A DNA stretch of 64,000 nucleotides, taken from DAOUKH01 sp034421515 (GTDB lineage Bacteria; Chloroflexota; Dehalococcoidia; SHYB01). The translations under genes were made by a program, and so were the position numbers. The stretch spans positions 28,531 to 92,530 of the forward strand of contig DAOUKH010000019.1 in assembly GCA_034421515.1 (NCBI GenBank), written 5' to 3'. Shown here piece by piece: positions 40,606-49,569 of this stretch; the stretch's first letter is position 1, and every line of letters starts with the position of its first letter. The notes under the pieces are model-generated. The model worked only from the letters and a program-made list of their open reading frames with translations, was not told the DNA's origin and ran no database searches.

Positions 40606-42372
40606 TTATCCCTCGGACAGCCAGACGTAGTGGTGGCGGATACGGCTCCAGATTCCAAGGCCGCCTTCGTGTCCCTCGACTTGCGGTGCGACGGGGGAGA
40701 AATTCTCCTGCCATCCGATGTAGATCACCGCGGCGGTCTCTATCATCCGAAGTTGCATTTCGGTCACGAGCTCTCGGCGTTTGGCAAGGTCCCCCTCCAC
40801 CGCCTGCTGGTCAAAGAGCTCAATGAGCCTGGCATCCTCCAGGAAGTGGAAGATGTTGGGTTTGACGTTTTTCGAAGTAGCGTCAGGGTCGGGGAAGGAG
40901 ATGTTGTGTCCGAAGGTGGTCACGGTGAACGCTTGTTGCTGCCAGGCCTCCAGGGCTTCAGCCAGAGGCAGGCCATTGGACTCCATCCTGATACCGACCT
41001 TGGCCAACTGGTCTATGGCGAAGACCGCCAGGTCCTGCATCCATGCGGCGTGGGTGAAGTGCATCAACTCGCTATCGAATCCGTCGGGGAAGCCGGCCTC
41101 GGCGAGTAACCGCCGGGCCTCTTCGCGGTCCTGCTCTTTATCGGCGCCCCTTCGGAATCCCGGAAGCGCGAAGAGCTCCTCGTCGGAGAGACCCCATCCG
41201 GGGGAGACGATGGGGCCGGCGGGCTTGTACAGGTTCTCGTTGAGCTCGACGGCTTCCCAGCGGTCGATGGCCAAGTTGGCGGCCTGCCGCACGCGCTGAT
41301 CGTTCCAAGGTTCAGCCTCGGGGTTTATGAGGAGCGTCGATATCTGGAGCATGTCCCACGGCGTCGGCTTGAGGTCGGGGACGCTTCGCTGCAATCGCTC
41401 TACCTGGGCTCCATCGATCCCTACGCGCGGGTCGAGCAGCATGATTTGTCCGGTGCGGAAGCCGGCGATGCTGGTCTCCAGGTCGCGGATCATGAAGGTC
41501 TTGACGCCGTCCAGGTAGGGCAGCTGCGTGCCGTCGACCGTCTCGAAGTAGTTGGGGTTCCGGGTGAGCTCGGCGGTCTCACCCTTCACGTATTCGCCTT
41601 CTATGAAGGGGCCGGTGCCGATGTTCGGGCCGTTGGAGAGGTCCCCGCCATTGGCCTCGTACACGTGCTGGGGCACGATGGGGACGAAGATGAGGCCGAG
41701 GATCTGGAGCACGGAAGCCTGCGGCCGCTCGAGATTCAGCACGAGGGTGGCGTCGTCCGGGGCCTCTATCGTGGCGATCGCGGGCAGTTCGGCGGCGTGG
41801 CCGCCCTCCGCCATGAGGGTCTCCAGACCCCACTTGGCGTCGGCGGCAGTGAATGCCTGGCCATCGTGCCAATTGACGCCGGATCGCATCGTAAAGGTGT
41901 ACTGCGTGAGATCGGAGCCTATCTCCCAGCTTTCCGCCAAGTCCGGAATGATCTCGGTCACCGGTTGCCTTGGGTTGTATTGGACTAGGCCGCTATAGAT
42001 GTTGCCCCAATGGAGGTAGTACTGGCTGGTGACGGCCTTGATGGGGTCGATATCGGGCGGGTCGCCTCCCGCGACGGTCAGGGTGCCGCCCCGGCGTGGC
42101 TGAGGGCCTGTGGGCGGAGCGGCCGTCGGAGCAGGCTCCGGTGTGGCCGTGGGTGGGACCGCGGTCGCCGGTGGAGGAGCCGGAGCGTCGCTCCCTGCCT
42201 GCCCTTGCGGGCCCTCTGGTCCTGCGGGTCCTGCCGGTCCTGCTGGGCCCGCCGGTCCTGCCGGCCCCGCCGGCCCTGCGGGGCCCGCCGGTCCTGCCGG
42301 CCCCTCGCAGGCGGCGAACACCAAGGAGAGAATGACGGCAAACGCGGCGAAAACAACTAGGCGGCCCTTCAT
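40606..42372 (-). CDS. Peptide-type ABC substrate-binding lipoprotein with collagen-like spacer
   Basis: A 588-residue extracellular solute-binding protein family 5 member (DppA/OppA type). A signal peptide ends in a lipobox with Cys22 as the lipid anchor. Directly after it come twelve Gly-X-Y triplets (nine GPA, then GPE, GPQ, GQA; residues 24-59), then a Pro/Ala/Thr linker. The binding domain begins with GGTLTVAGGDPPDIDP and includes DLAESWEIGSDLTQYTFTMRSGVNWHDGQAFTAADAKWGLETL. The spacer would hold the domain away from the membrane. A second protein of the same design is at 44265. Ligands of this family range from peptides to glycans. Confidence 0.9.
   Translation of the reverse strand: MKGRLVVFAAFAVILSLVFAACEGPAGPAGPAGPAGPAGPAGPAGPAGPAGPEGPQGQAGSDAPAPPPATAVPPTATPEPAPTAAPPTGPQPRRGGTLTVAGGDPPDIDPIKAVTSQYYLHWGNIYSGLVQYNPRQPVTEIIPDLAESWEIGSDLTQYTFTMRSGVNWHDGQAFTAADAKWGLETLMAEGGHAAELPAIATIEAPDDATLVLNLERPQASVLQILGLIFVPIVPQHVYEANGGDLSNGPNIGTGPFIEGEYVKGETAELTRNPNYFETVDGTQLPYLDGVKTFMIRDLETSIAGFRTGQIMLLDPRVGIDGAQVERLQRSVPDLKPTPWDMLQISTLLINPEAEPWNDQRVRQAANLAIDRWEAVELNENLYKPAGPIVSPGWGLSDEELFALPGFRRGADKEQDREEARRLLAEAGFPDGFDSELMHFTHAAWMQDLAVFAIDQLAKVGIRMESNGLPLAEALEAWQQQAFTVTTFGHNISFPDPDATSKNVKPNIFHFLEDARLIELFDQQAVEGDLAKRRELVTEMQLRMIETAAVIYIGWQENFSPVAPQVEGHEGGLGIWSRIRHHYVWLSEG
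42196..42303 (-). repeat. Coding repeat: twelve collagen-like Gly-X-Y triplets
   Basis: A near-perfect 9-base periodic tract within the substrate-binding protein gene, encoding GPA repeated nine times and three variant triplets. It begins two codons after the lipobox Cys. The codons differ among copies, so the amino-acid repeat is kept beyond simple DNA slippage. Confidence 0.9.
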
Positions 42373-42435
42373 ATCCAGCCTCCTTGGCGTGGTCTCGTGC
42401 GGTAAGCGTTACTTCTTTCGTCGTCGGTAAGGCGC

Positions 42436-44136
42436 CTACGCGACCATGTCGTAGCTGCGGAGCAGTTTGCCGGGTAGGGCGCCGGTGCAGTTGTTCTCTT
42501 CGAATGTGACGGTGCCGTTCACGATGGTGTAGCGGAGGCCGGTGGGCTTCTGAATGATCCGGCGCTCCCCGCCGGGGAAGTCGGTGGCGAAGACGGGCTT
42601 GGGGTACATGTAGCCCAGCTTGTCGAAGTCGTAGACGATGATGTCGGCCCAGGCGCCCAGTTGCAGGATGCCGCGGTCCTTGAAGTCGGCGAACCACGCG
42701 GGATAGGCGCTCATCTTGACGTGGGCCTCTTCGAGGGTCATGAGCTCTTTGTCCCGGACCCAGTGCGCCAAGAAATTGACGGGCCAAGTGCTCACGGTGA
42801 AGTATCGGGTGTGCGCGCCTCCGTCCGATAGAGAGATGTGGAAGTAGGGGTGCTTGATGAGGGGCGCGAGCCCTTCTTCCCCAGGGTCCCCGGCGCCCGA
42901 CTTGTTCATGAATTCAGTCTCGAGGTCTTCGTCGAGGGCGAGATCGAGGAGCGCGTCGAGGGGATGTTTCCCGTCCATTTGGGCGATCTCTTCGATCGTT
43001 TTCCCCTCGTACTTGCGGTTTCGCTCGTGAGCGACTTCCACGACCACGAAGGTGTCCCAATCCGTACGCGTGGTAATGCCGCTCTGACCTTCCACATCGC
43101 GTTTCATGGCGGCGCGGGTCGCCGGGTCACGTAGCTTGGCGGCTCGCTCCTCGGCGCTGCCGACCATGGGCTGCACCCAGTTGGGGTAGATGTCGAAGAG
43201 GTTGTACTCGGAGATTTTGAAGATGGCGTCGGGGTAGATGGTGGGCTGCTGAATCAGCAGGGGGAGGCCCTCCGCACGAGACTCGTTCAGCCAGACCATG
43301 TCCTCAGGGGTCGCGAAGATGCAGTTGATGTGCGCGGGGCGCCCGCAAATCCGCATCATCTTGCTCACGAGCTTGTGCTGGGCCGGGCGGTCGTCAAAGA
43401 TGGGGACGCCAATGGTCCAGCCGATGTGACCGACGCCGAATTCTCCCAGGACCTCGGCCATTGCTAGGAATTCCTCGTCGGAAGTAACGTGGGTGGGCAG
43501 GTAGCCGCCGTCGTCGGGACGGTCCTCGGCGCTCTTGTTGGCGGAGAAGCCGAAGGCCCCGGCTTTCATGGCGTCGTAGAAGATCTGCTTGATTTGGTTG
43601 ATCTCCGCATCCGTCGCCGACGTTCTCTGACGGGACTCGAGCATGCCCATGACGTAGCCCCGCATGGGCGACATGGGGAAGAGCGCCCCGATATTGAGTC
43701 CCAGGCCCTGGCTGTCCAAGCTATCGAGATATTCGGGGAAGGTCTCCCAGTCCCAGCGCATGCCCTTCTGCATCGAGTGGAGCGGGATGGCCTCGACGCG
43801 GTTCATCATGCGCATGTTCAGCTCTCGGTCCTCGGGCCGCGTGGGGGCGAAGCCGAAGCCGCACTGGCCGATAGTGAGGGAAGTCACGCCGAACCAGCCG
43901 GACATGGAGCAATAGGGGTCCCAGTTGACCTGAGCGTCGTAATGGGTGTGCAGGTCGACGGCGCCGGGGCCGACAATGCAGCCGCTGGCGTCAAGCTCTC
44001 TCGCGCCCCCCGCGTTGATCTTGCCGCTGATCATGGCGATCCTGCCGTCCTTGACGGCGAGGTCCGCCTTATACCGGGGAAGGCCTCTTCCGTCGACGAT
44101 CGTGCCGCCGCGGATGACCAGATCGTACGTCGCCAT
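42436..44136 (-). CDS. N-acyl-D-amino-acid deacylase family amidohydrolase
   Basis: A 566-residue amidohydrolase-3 type enzyme similar to D-aminoacylases. The N-terminal beta domain reads YDLVIRGGTIVDGRGLPRYKADLAVKDGRIAMISG. The metal-binding entry is GAVDLHTHYDAQVNWDP, followed by TSLTIGQCGFGFAP with the conserved Cys ligand. The C-terminal SLSDGGAHTRY contains the catalytic Asp. It hydrolyses N-acylated amino acids or related amides. Its place between two peptide-type binding proteins suggests that it acts on an imported amide or peptide. Confidence 0.88.
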   Translation of the reverse strand: MATYDLVIRGGTIVDGRGLPRYKADLAVKDGRIAMISGKINAGGARELDASGCIVGPGAVDLHTHYDAQVNWDPYCSMSGWFGVTSLTIGQCGFGFAPTRPEDRELNMRMMNRVEAIPLHSMQKGMRWDWETFPEYLDSLDSQGLGLNIGALFPMSPMRGYVMGMLESRQRTSATDAEINQIKQIFYDAMKAGAFGFSANKSAEDRPDDGGYLPTHVTSDEEFLAMAEVLGEFGVGHIGWTIGVPIFDDRPAQHKLVSKMMRICGRPAHINCIFATPEDMVWLNESRAEGLPLLIQQPTIYPDAIFKISEYNLFDIYPNWVQPMVGSAEERAAKLRDPATRAAMKRDVEGQSGITTRTDWDTFVVVEVAHERNRKYEGKTIEEIAQMDGKHPLDALLDLALDEDLETEFMNKSGAGDPGEEGLAPLIKHPYFHISLSDGGAHTRYFTVSTWPVNFLAHWVRDKELMTLEEAHVKMSAYPAWFADFKDRGILQLGAWADIIVYDFDKLGYMYPKPVFATDFPGGERRIIQKPTGLRYTIVNGTVTFEENNCTGALPGKLLRSYDMVA

Positions 44137-44214
44137 ACTCTCCTCCTGCCGTCTCCTCTAACCCGTCGTGCTGTGGTGCGTGTACTTCTGCTTCGTCCCG
44201 AGACGCCCCCGGAA

Positions 44215-44246
44215 CGAATCGCCACCGTTGCGGCAGGGGCGATTCG
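44215..44246 (-). terminator. Hairpin after the second substrate-binding protein gene
   Basis: A 9-bp stem, CGAATCGCC with GGCGATTCG around a 14-base loop, lies 19 bases past the stop codon at 44265. Only a short TT follows on the minus strand, so it is a moderate terminator candidate. Confidence 0.45.
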
Positions 44247-44264
44247 CTTGTGAGGCCGGGAGCG

Positions 44265-46049
44265 TTACTCGTCGAGCCAAACGTGGTCGAGGCGCGGCGC
44301 GTGGAGCCAGACGCCCTTCGGTGGGAAGAAGTTCTTCACCTTCGCCTGGGAGGGCCAGAAGCCCTGTCCCCACGCGATGGGGATTTGCCCAAGCGTCTCG
44401 AGCATGCGGCGCTGCATCTCGTAGACGATCTCGCGCCGCTTGTCGGGGTCTTGCTCGGCCCGCTGCTGGGCGTAGAGCTCGTTGGTGCGTTCGTCGACGT
44501 GGACGTTGGAGAAGGGCTGGACCGAGATGTTGTACGAGTTGGCGTCGGGGTCGATGTAGAGCACCGACGATTCCACCGGGAACAGGTCGAAGTCGTTTGA
44601 GACCGCCCTGGGGACGAGCTCGGGGAACGGCAATGGCGACGACTTCACGCGGATGCCGACCTTGGCGAGCTGGTCGACGACGAAGACTTGCAGCTTCACT
44701 AGCCGCGCCACGGGTTCCACGGTGACGGCCTCGGTATCGAACCCGTCGGGGTAACCGGCCTCGGCAAGAAGCCGCATGGCTTCATCTATGTCCTGCTGCT
44801 TATCAGCGCCTTGGCGGTAGCCCGGCATGGCAAGCAGCTCCGCTTCGGGCAACTCCCATCCCGGTGCGAATGCGGGACCCGCGGGCCTGGTCACGTCGTC
44901 CAAGACTTCCAGAGCCTCGAACCGGTCGATGGCGAGGAAGATGGCGCGCCTCACGCGCACGTCGGTAAAGGGCTCGCGCTCGGTGTTGATGATGACGATC
45001 TTGGAGGACAGCCGGTCGTAGGGGTTCGGGCTGAGGTCGGGCACGTCGCCCTGGAGCTGGGCAAGCTGCACCTTATTGATGTCGGTGACGCCGGGGCCCA
45101 GCAGGTCCACCCTGCCGGTCCGGAAGGCCGCGATACGTGTCGCCTCGTCGCCGATCATGAGGTAACGGATGGCGTCCAGGTATGGCTTGCCTTCCAGGTA
45201 GTAGCCGTCGAAGCGGCTGAAGTCGACGGACTCGCCCCGGACGTACTCGCCCGCCAGGAACGGCCCGGTGCCCACGGTCGGCCCCTCCGAGATGTCGCCG
45301 GCGGCGGCCTCCCATACGTGCTGGGCGACGATCGGGGCCTGGATGATCCCAAGGACCGCCACTAGAGACGCTCTAGGGGCGTTCAGCGTGATCCGCAAGG
45401 TGTCGTCGCCGACCGTCTCAATAGCGGTCACCGACTCCAACTCCGGTATCATTCGCGGGTTTTCGTCCTTCAGGACCTGGACGCCAAACTGGGCGTCGCC
45501 GACGGTAAAGTCCTGACCATCGTGCCACTTGACGCCCTGCCGGATCTTGAACGTGTAGACCGTCGATCCGTCGCTGACTTCCCATCCGGTTGCCAGGTCG
45601 GGGACGACGTCTTCGAGCGGCTCCTGGAAGTTGTAGCGCACCAGTTGGCTATAGGACTGCCCCCACATGTGCAGGAGCTGGACGGAGGTGGCGCGGGCGA
45701 CGTCGAGGTTCGGAGGATCACCCGATGAGGCGGCAATTAACGTTCCACCGTACTCGCCTTCGGGCAAGGACGGCGCCGCAGTGGGCTGGGGCATAGCGGT
45801 GGCTGCCGGCACCGCTGTCGGCGCGGGCGGGGGAGCCGGAGCATCGCCCCCGGCCGGCCCTTCGGGCCCTGCCGGTCCTGATGGGCCCGCCGGTCCTGAC
45901 GGCCCTGCCGGCCCCGCCGGCCCTGCCGGTCCCGCCGGCCCCGGCGGTCCTGCCGGGCCCTCGCAGGCGGCGACGATAAGCGCAAGCACGGCCAGCGCGC
46001 CAATCAGGAGATACAGCTTCCGTAATCGAGACCGTTGGTTCGTCATCAC
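44265..46049 (-). CDS. Peptide-type ABC substrate-binding lipoprotein with collagen-like spacer
   Basis: A 594-residue family 5 solute-binding protein, paralogous to the one at 40606. Its signal peptide ends in LIVAAC, with Cys29 as lipid anchor. Residues 31-66 are twelve Gly-X-Y triplets (mostly GPA, with GPP, GPS and GPE), and a Pro/Ala/Thr linker follows. The binding domain begins near YGGTLIAASSGDPPNLDV and contains DLATGWEVSDGSTVYTFKIRQGVKWHDGQDFTVGDAQFGVQVL. The triplets differ in composition from the paralogue while the count is the same. It lies 41 bases after an amidohydrolase gene. Confidence 0.9.
   Translation of the reverse strand: MMTNQRSRLRKLYLLIGALAVLALIVAACEGPAGPPGPAGPAGPAGPAGPSGPAGPSGPAGPEGPAGGDAPAPPPAPTAVPAATAMPQPTAAPSLPEGEYGGTLIAASSGDPPNLDVARATSVQLLHMWGQSYSQLVRYNFQEPLEDVVPDLATGWEVSDGSTVYTFKIRQGVKWHDGQDFTVGDAQFGVQVLKDENPRMIPELESVTAIETVGDDTLRITLNAPRASLVAVLGIIQAPIVAQHVWEAAAGDISEGPTVGTGPFLAGEYVRGESVDFSRFDGYYLEGKPYLDAIRYLMIGDEATRIAAFRTGRVDLLGPGVTDINKVQLAQLQGDVPDLSPNPYDRLSSKIVIINTEREPFTDVRVRRAIFLAIDRFEALEVLDDVTRPAGPAFAPGWELPEAELLAMPGYRQGADKQQDIDEAMRLLAEAGYPDGFDTEAVTVEPVARLVKLQVFVVDQLAKVGIRVKSSPLPFPELVPRAVSNDFDLFPVESSVLYIDPDANSYNISVQPFSNVHVDERTNELYAQQRAEQDPDKRREIVYEMQRRMLETLGQIPIAWGQGFWPSQAKVKNFFPPKGVWLHAPRLDHVWLDE
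45852..45959 (-). repeat. Coding repeat: twelve collagen-like Gly-X-Y triplets
   Basis: This 9-base periodic tract in the second substrate-binding protein gene encodes GPA and variants GPP, GPS and GPE, starting one residue after Cys29-Glu30. It has the same length as the tract at 42196. Confidence 0.9.
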
Positions 46050-46089
46050 GGTTCCCTCCGTTTGATCGTGGTGGCGGCTCAGGCCGACG

Positions 46090-47241
46090 CTATGCTGGTG
46101 TGAATTTGAAGATCTTGGCTGCCGTCTCCGAGGTGATCTTGCGGCGTTCCTCGTCGGGGACGCCCTCGAAAATTCTGTCTAGGAACTGCATGGAGTGGGG
46201 CCAGGTGGACTCCGCGTGGGGGAAGTCGTTGCCCCAGAGCATGTTGTCCACGCCGATGATGTGGCGCATCTGGATGCCGGCGTCGTCTTCCATGAACTCC
46301 ACGAAGAAGTTCTCGCGCCAGTAGTCGCTGGGCATGAACCCCTGCTTGGACCGCCAGCCCAGCTTGCGGCTCTGCGCCGGACGTTCCATGTAGATGAAGT
46401 CCATCTGCTTGAGCCAGTGGGGAATCCACGCGGTCTCGTGCTCGACGGAGCCGACCTTCAGCTTCGGGTAGCGGTCGAAGACGCCGGCGAAGATCATGCA
46501 GGTCATCGAGTACCTGACCCAGTAGTCGATGGTCGCGAAGCCGGCGGCGGTGAGATCGGAGGTGTCGATGGTGAGCTCGCAGCCCGGGATGCCGCCGCGA
46601 TTGCTCCCGATGTGGAGCAGCAGCGGCATATCCAGGTCTTGGGCGGTCCACCACAGCTTCTCGTAGACGGGGTCGCGGTAGGGCCGTTCCCAGAGGGGCG
46701 ACGACGGAATGAAGACGCCCACCAGCCCCATCTCGGCGCAGTGCTCCATCTCGGCGCAGGCCTCGTCGACATCGTCGACGTTGAGGACGCCGATGCCCTT
46801 GAGCCGGTCGGGGTAGGGCTCGCAGAACTCGGAGATCCAGTCGTTATAGGCGCGGCAGGTCGCGGTTATGATCTCGTGGTCGGTCAGCCGGTACCAGAAG
46901 AGGCCCTGACTTGGCTGAGGGCATGCCGCCCAGACCCCGTCCATCTCCAGCTCCTTGAGCATCTCGTGGGGGTCGTAGGCGGCCTTCCGCACGTCGTCCC
47001 AGAAGCCTAGAAAGTCGATCTTCTCGGGGTCTTCGAAGCGCTGGCCGGCCTTGACGAAGGTGCCCAACATCCCGGCCTCTTGGCCTTCGACGATCCAGAC
47101 GTCGTACTCTTGGCCGCCCTTCGTCATGCGGCGCTCAACGCGCGGGGCCCGGTCCCTTAAGCCGGGCTCGAACCTAGAGGTGTAGAGGTCGGGAGGTTCG
47201 ACGACGTGCGTATCAGCAGAAATAACCTTGTAATCACCCAT
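46090..47241 (-). CDS. ACMSD-like amidohydrolase
   Basis: A 383-residue amidohydrolase-2 protein, the third paralogue in the window. It has VISADTHVVEPPDLYTSRF, PLLLHIGSNRGG (His), VGSVEHETAWIPHWLKQMDF and MLWGNDFPHAESTWP with the catalytic Asp. It starts at ATG 47241 with a G-rich ribosome-binding site and its own promoter at 47280-47308. It is the first gene of a unit that continues into the second substrate-binding protein, so hydrolase and importer are probably co-regulated. Confidence 0.87.
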   Translation of the reverse strand: MGDYKVISADTHVVEPPDLYTSRFEPGLRDRAPRVERRMTKGGQEYDVWIVEGQEAGMLGTFVKAGQRFEDPEKIDFLGFWDDVRKAAYDPHEMLKELEMDGVWAACPQPSQGLFWYRLTDHEIITATCRAYNDWISEFCEPYPDRLKGIGVLNVDDVDEACAEMEHCAEMGLVGVFIPSSPLWERPYRDPVYEKLWWTAQDLDMPLLLHIGSNRGGIPGCELTIDTSDLTAAGFATIDYWVRYSMTCMIFAGVFDRYPKLKVGSVEHETAWIPHWLKQMDFIYMERPAQSRKLGWRSKQGFMPSDYWRENFFVEFMEDDAGIQMRHIIGVDNMLWGNDFPHAESTWPHSMQFLDRIFEGVPDEERRKITSETAAKIFKFTPA

Positions 47242-47279
47242 GAAAAACCCCCCTCCTCAGCGCCCCGCTAAGTGGGGAC

Positions 47280-47308
47280 GGTATAGCATTGCGCCTCTGG
47301 AATGTCAA
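47280..47308 (-). promoter_or_regulatory. Sigma-70-type promoter for the amidohydrolase/transport unit
   Basis: On the minus strand a perfect TTGACA (47308-47303) and TATACC (47285-47280) are separated by 17 bases. The predicted start lies about 32 bases before the ATG at 47241. This separates the downstream unit from the Rieske and permease genes. Confidence 0.7.
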
Positions 47309-47348
47309 GGATGCACTTCCGTTGCGTTCCCGCAATGTGCGACCGCAT

Positions 47349-47663
47349 TTAGTTATCTAATTCGACGTAGATCGTGTCTCCCCGAACCGTGGTCTCGTAG
47401 CGGGGAACGCCGGTCGTGAAGGGGCCGTCGATGAACGCGCCGGTCCGGACGTCGAACCTGGCGAAGTGGAGGGGGCACTCGACGATGGCGTCCTCCAGAA
47501 ACCCTTGCGCCAGCGAGGCCCGGGCATGCGTGCAGGTGTCGCTGAGGATGTGGAAGGCGCCGTCGACGTTGGCCAGCAGCAGGCGCTCCCTATTGGCCAC
47601 GACGAGCTTCATCTCGCCGGGCGGCACATCGGAAATCTTCGCGACCGGATATTCCTTCGCCAT
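47349..47663 (-). CDS. Rieske [2Fe-2S] ferredoxin-like protein
   Basis: A 104-residue Rieske protein. The cluster ligands are visible as CTH in SDTCTHARASL and CPLHFARFD, the Cys-X-His and Cys-X2-His pairs with a 16-19 residue spacing. The size fits the ferredoxin component of a dioxygenase or a nitrite-reductase-small-subunit-like protein. No oxygenase gene is adjacent. The ATG at 47663 begins MAKEYPVAKISDVPPGE, a normal family opening. It lies 22 bases after the permease gene and is probably co-transcribed with it. Confidence 0.87.
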   Translation of the reverse strand: MAKEYPVAKISDVPPGEMKLVVANRERLLLANVDGAFHILSDTCTHARASLAQGFLEDAIVECPLHFARFDVRTGAFIDGPFTTGVPRYETTVRGDTIYVELDN

Positions 47664-47685
47664 CGTCGTCGTGCTCGGGATACGG

Positions 47686-48594
47686 TCAGCGGCCCCGCAG
47701 CCTGGGGTCGAGGGAGTCACGCAGGACGTCGCCCACAAGGTTAAAACTTAGCACGCTCATGAAGACGAAGAGGGCGGGAAAGACCGCCAGCCATGGGGCC
47801 CGCTCGGCGAATTCGCGAGCGCCTTCGGACAGCATCGCCCCCCAGGAGGGCGCGGGTGGCGGCGAGGCGACTCCGAGGAAGGACAGCGCCGAAGCGACGA
47901 TGATCGCCCAGCTCAACTGCGCGGTCACGATGACGAGATACGGGGCCAACACGTTGGGTCCGATGTGCCGCAGGCTGATGCGCCAGTCCGAGGCCCCGAG
48001 CGCCCTTGCGGCGGCTATGTAGGGCTCTTCCTTGACGGAGAGGGTCGCCGAGCGGATCACGCGGTTGGCGATGGGCACGTTGACCGCGGCGATGGCTGCC
48101 ACGACGTTGAGGTCGCTGCGCCCCAACATAGCCAGGATGGCGAGGGTCAGGACGAGGAGCGGAATGGCCATCATGCTGTCCATCAACCGCTGCAGGATGC
48201 TGTCCAGCCACCCGCCGTAGTAACCGCTGAGGAGGCCGATAAGGGCTCCGATGGTCACCCCGATGGCAACCGAGGTCACCGCGATGGTAAAGACGGAGCG
48301 GGTCCCGTCGATCAGCCGGCTGAGCTGGTCGCGACCGAACTCGTCCGTGCCCATCAGGTAGGTCCCCGATGGGCCGGCGAAGCGGTCTTTGGCGTGGAAC
48401 TCCAAGGGGTCGAACGGGGCGATGAGCGGTCCAAAGGCGGCGAGGACCCCGAGCAGAACGAGGACTAGTACGGCTCCCGCCGCGACGGGGTTGTCCCGCG
48501 CGAACCGGGTGGCTCTCGCGCTCCAGCGGCGGACCACGCCGTAGGCGCTCTCGGCGAGACCGCGGGTGATCGTCATTGTCTGGTCGTTTCGCAC
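47686..48594 (-). CDS. ABC transporter permease (DppC/OppC type)
   Basis: A 302-residue inner-membrane permease. The N-terminal OppC-type helix (NPVAAGAVLVLVLLGVLAAFGPLIAP), the loop YLMGTDEFGRDQLSRLIDGTR, and the EAA-like loop AARALGASDWRISLRHIGPNVLAP that docks the ATPase are typical. It would pair with the DppB-type permease encoded 18 bases upstream. No ATPase gene is present in the window. The start is a GTG at 48594; an ATG at 48576 is also possible. Confidence 0.9.
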   Translation of the reverse strand: MRNDQTMTITRGLAESAYGVVRRWSARATRFARDNPVAAGAVLVLVLLGVLAAFGPLIAPFDPLEFHAKDRFAGPSGTYLMGTDEFGRDQLSRLIDGTRSVFTIAVTSVAIGVTIGALIGLLSGYYGGWLDSILQRLMDSMMAIPLLVLTLAILAMLGRSDLNVVAAIAAVNVPIANRVIRSATLSVKEEPYIAAARALGASDWRISLRHIGPNVLAPYLVIVTAQLSWAIIVASALSFLGVASPPPAPSWGAMLSEGAREFAERAPWLAVFPALFVFMSVLSFNLVGDVLRDSLDPRLRGR

Positions 48595-48612
48595 CGGTGC
48601 GTGGAGCTCCCG

Positions 48613-49569
48613 TTACCCGTATCGAATCCGAGGGTCGAGCCAACCGTAGAACAAGTCGATAATCAGATTGATGAGCAGGATGGCGAGGGCGAAGATCGTC
48701 ACCACGGTCTGGAGGGTGACCCAGTCGCGGTTGACGATGGCCTCCAGCAGCTTAAATCCGAGACCCGGTATGGCGAAGATGTTCTCGACGATGACGGCCC
48801 CGCCGAGGAGCTGGGCGGTCTGAATGCCGGCCACGGTGATCACGGGGAGGAGGGCGTTGCGCAGGGCATGCCGGATGTAGACGTGCCGCGACCCCAATCC
48901 CTTCGACCAAGCGGTGCGGATGTAGTCCTGGCCGAGTACCTCCAGCGTGGTTGAGCGGATCATCCGGGCGAGGAAGGCGGCTTGGATGTATCCCAGAATC
49001 AAGGCCGGCCAGATCATCTGCTGGAGATTGCTGGCGGGGTTCTCGAAGAAGCCGGCGTAGTCGAGGGGTGGAATCCAGTTGACGGTGAGGATCAGGACGA
49101 GGACGAGCATCGCCCCCACCAGAAAGTCGGGCATGGCCAGCCCAGATATGGCGATGGTCCGCATGCCGTAGTCCAAGAGGCTGTTGCGATGCATGGCGCT
49201 GAGGATTCCGAGCGGCACCGCGATGACCAGAGAGATGAGGAGTGCCATGATGGTCAGTTGAATCGTCGCCGGCAGTGCCCGCGAGATGTCTTCGAAGACA
49301 GGGTTTCCCGTCCAGAGTGAGTCGCCGCCTTCCAGCCGCAGCATGCCCCAGACCCAGTTGACGTACTGCACGTGCCAGGGGTCGTTGAGCCCAAGCTGTT
49401 GCTTGAGATCGGCGTACTGCTGGGGGTCGATCTGGGTCGTCCCGCCGCCGGTCAGGATGATGAGGGCGACGTCGCCGGGGAGAAGGCGCAGGATGATGAA
49501 GATGAAGACGGAGACAAGGAAGAGGGTGGGAATGATGAGGAGCAGGCGGCGGATGATGTAGGCCTGCAC
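48613..49569 (-). CDS. ABC transporter permease (DppB/OppB type)
   Basis: A 318-residue permease with six membrane helices. The N-terminus YIIRRLLLIIPTLFLVSVFIFIILRLLPGDVA is the classic DppB opening, and the EAA loop reads RTAWSKGLGSRHVYIRHALRNALLPVITVAG. With the DppC-type partner it forms the channel for a peptide- or opine-like substrate delivered by the collagen-spaced binding proteins. It is the first gene of the minus-strand transport block. Confidence 0.92.
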   Translation of the reverse strand: MQAYIIRRLLLIIPTLFLVSVFIFIILRLLPGDVALIILTGGGTTQIDPQQYADLKQQLGLNDPWHVQYVNWVWGMLRLEGGDSLWTGNPVFEDISRALPATIQLTIMALLISLVIAVPLGILSAMHRNSLLDYGMRTIAISGLAMPDFLVGAMLVLVLILTVNWIPPLDYAGFFENPASNLQQMIWPALILGYIQAAFLARMIRSTTLEVLGQDYIRTAWSKGLGSRHVYIRHALRNALLPVITVAGIQTAQLLGGAVIVENIFAIPGLGFKLLEAIVNRDWVTLQTVVTIFALAILLINLIIDLFYGWLDPRIRYG

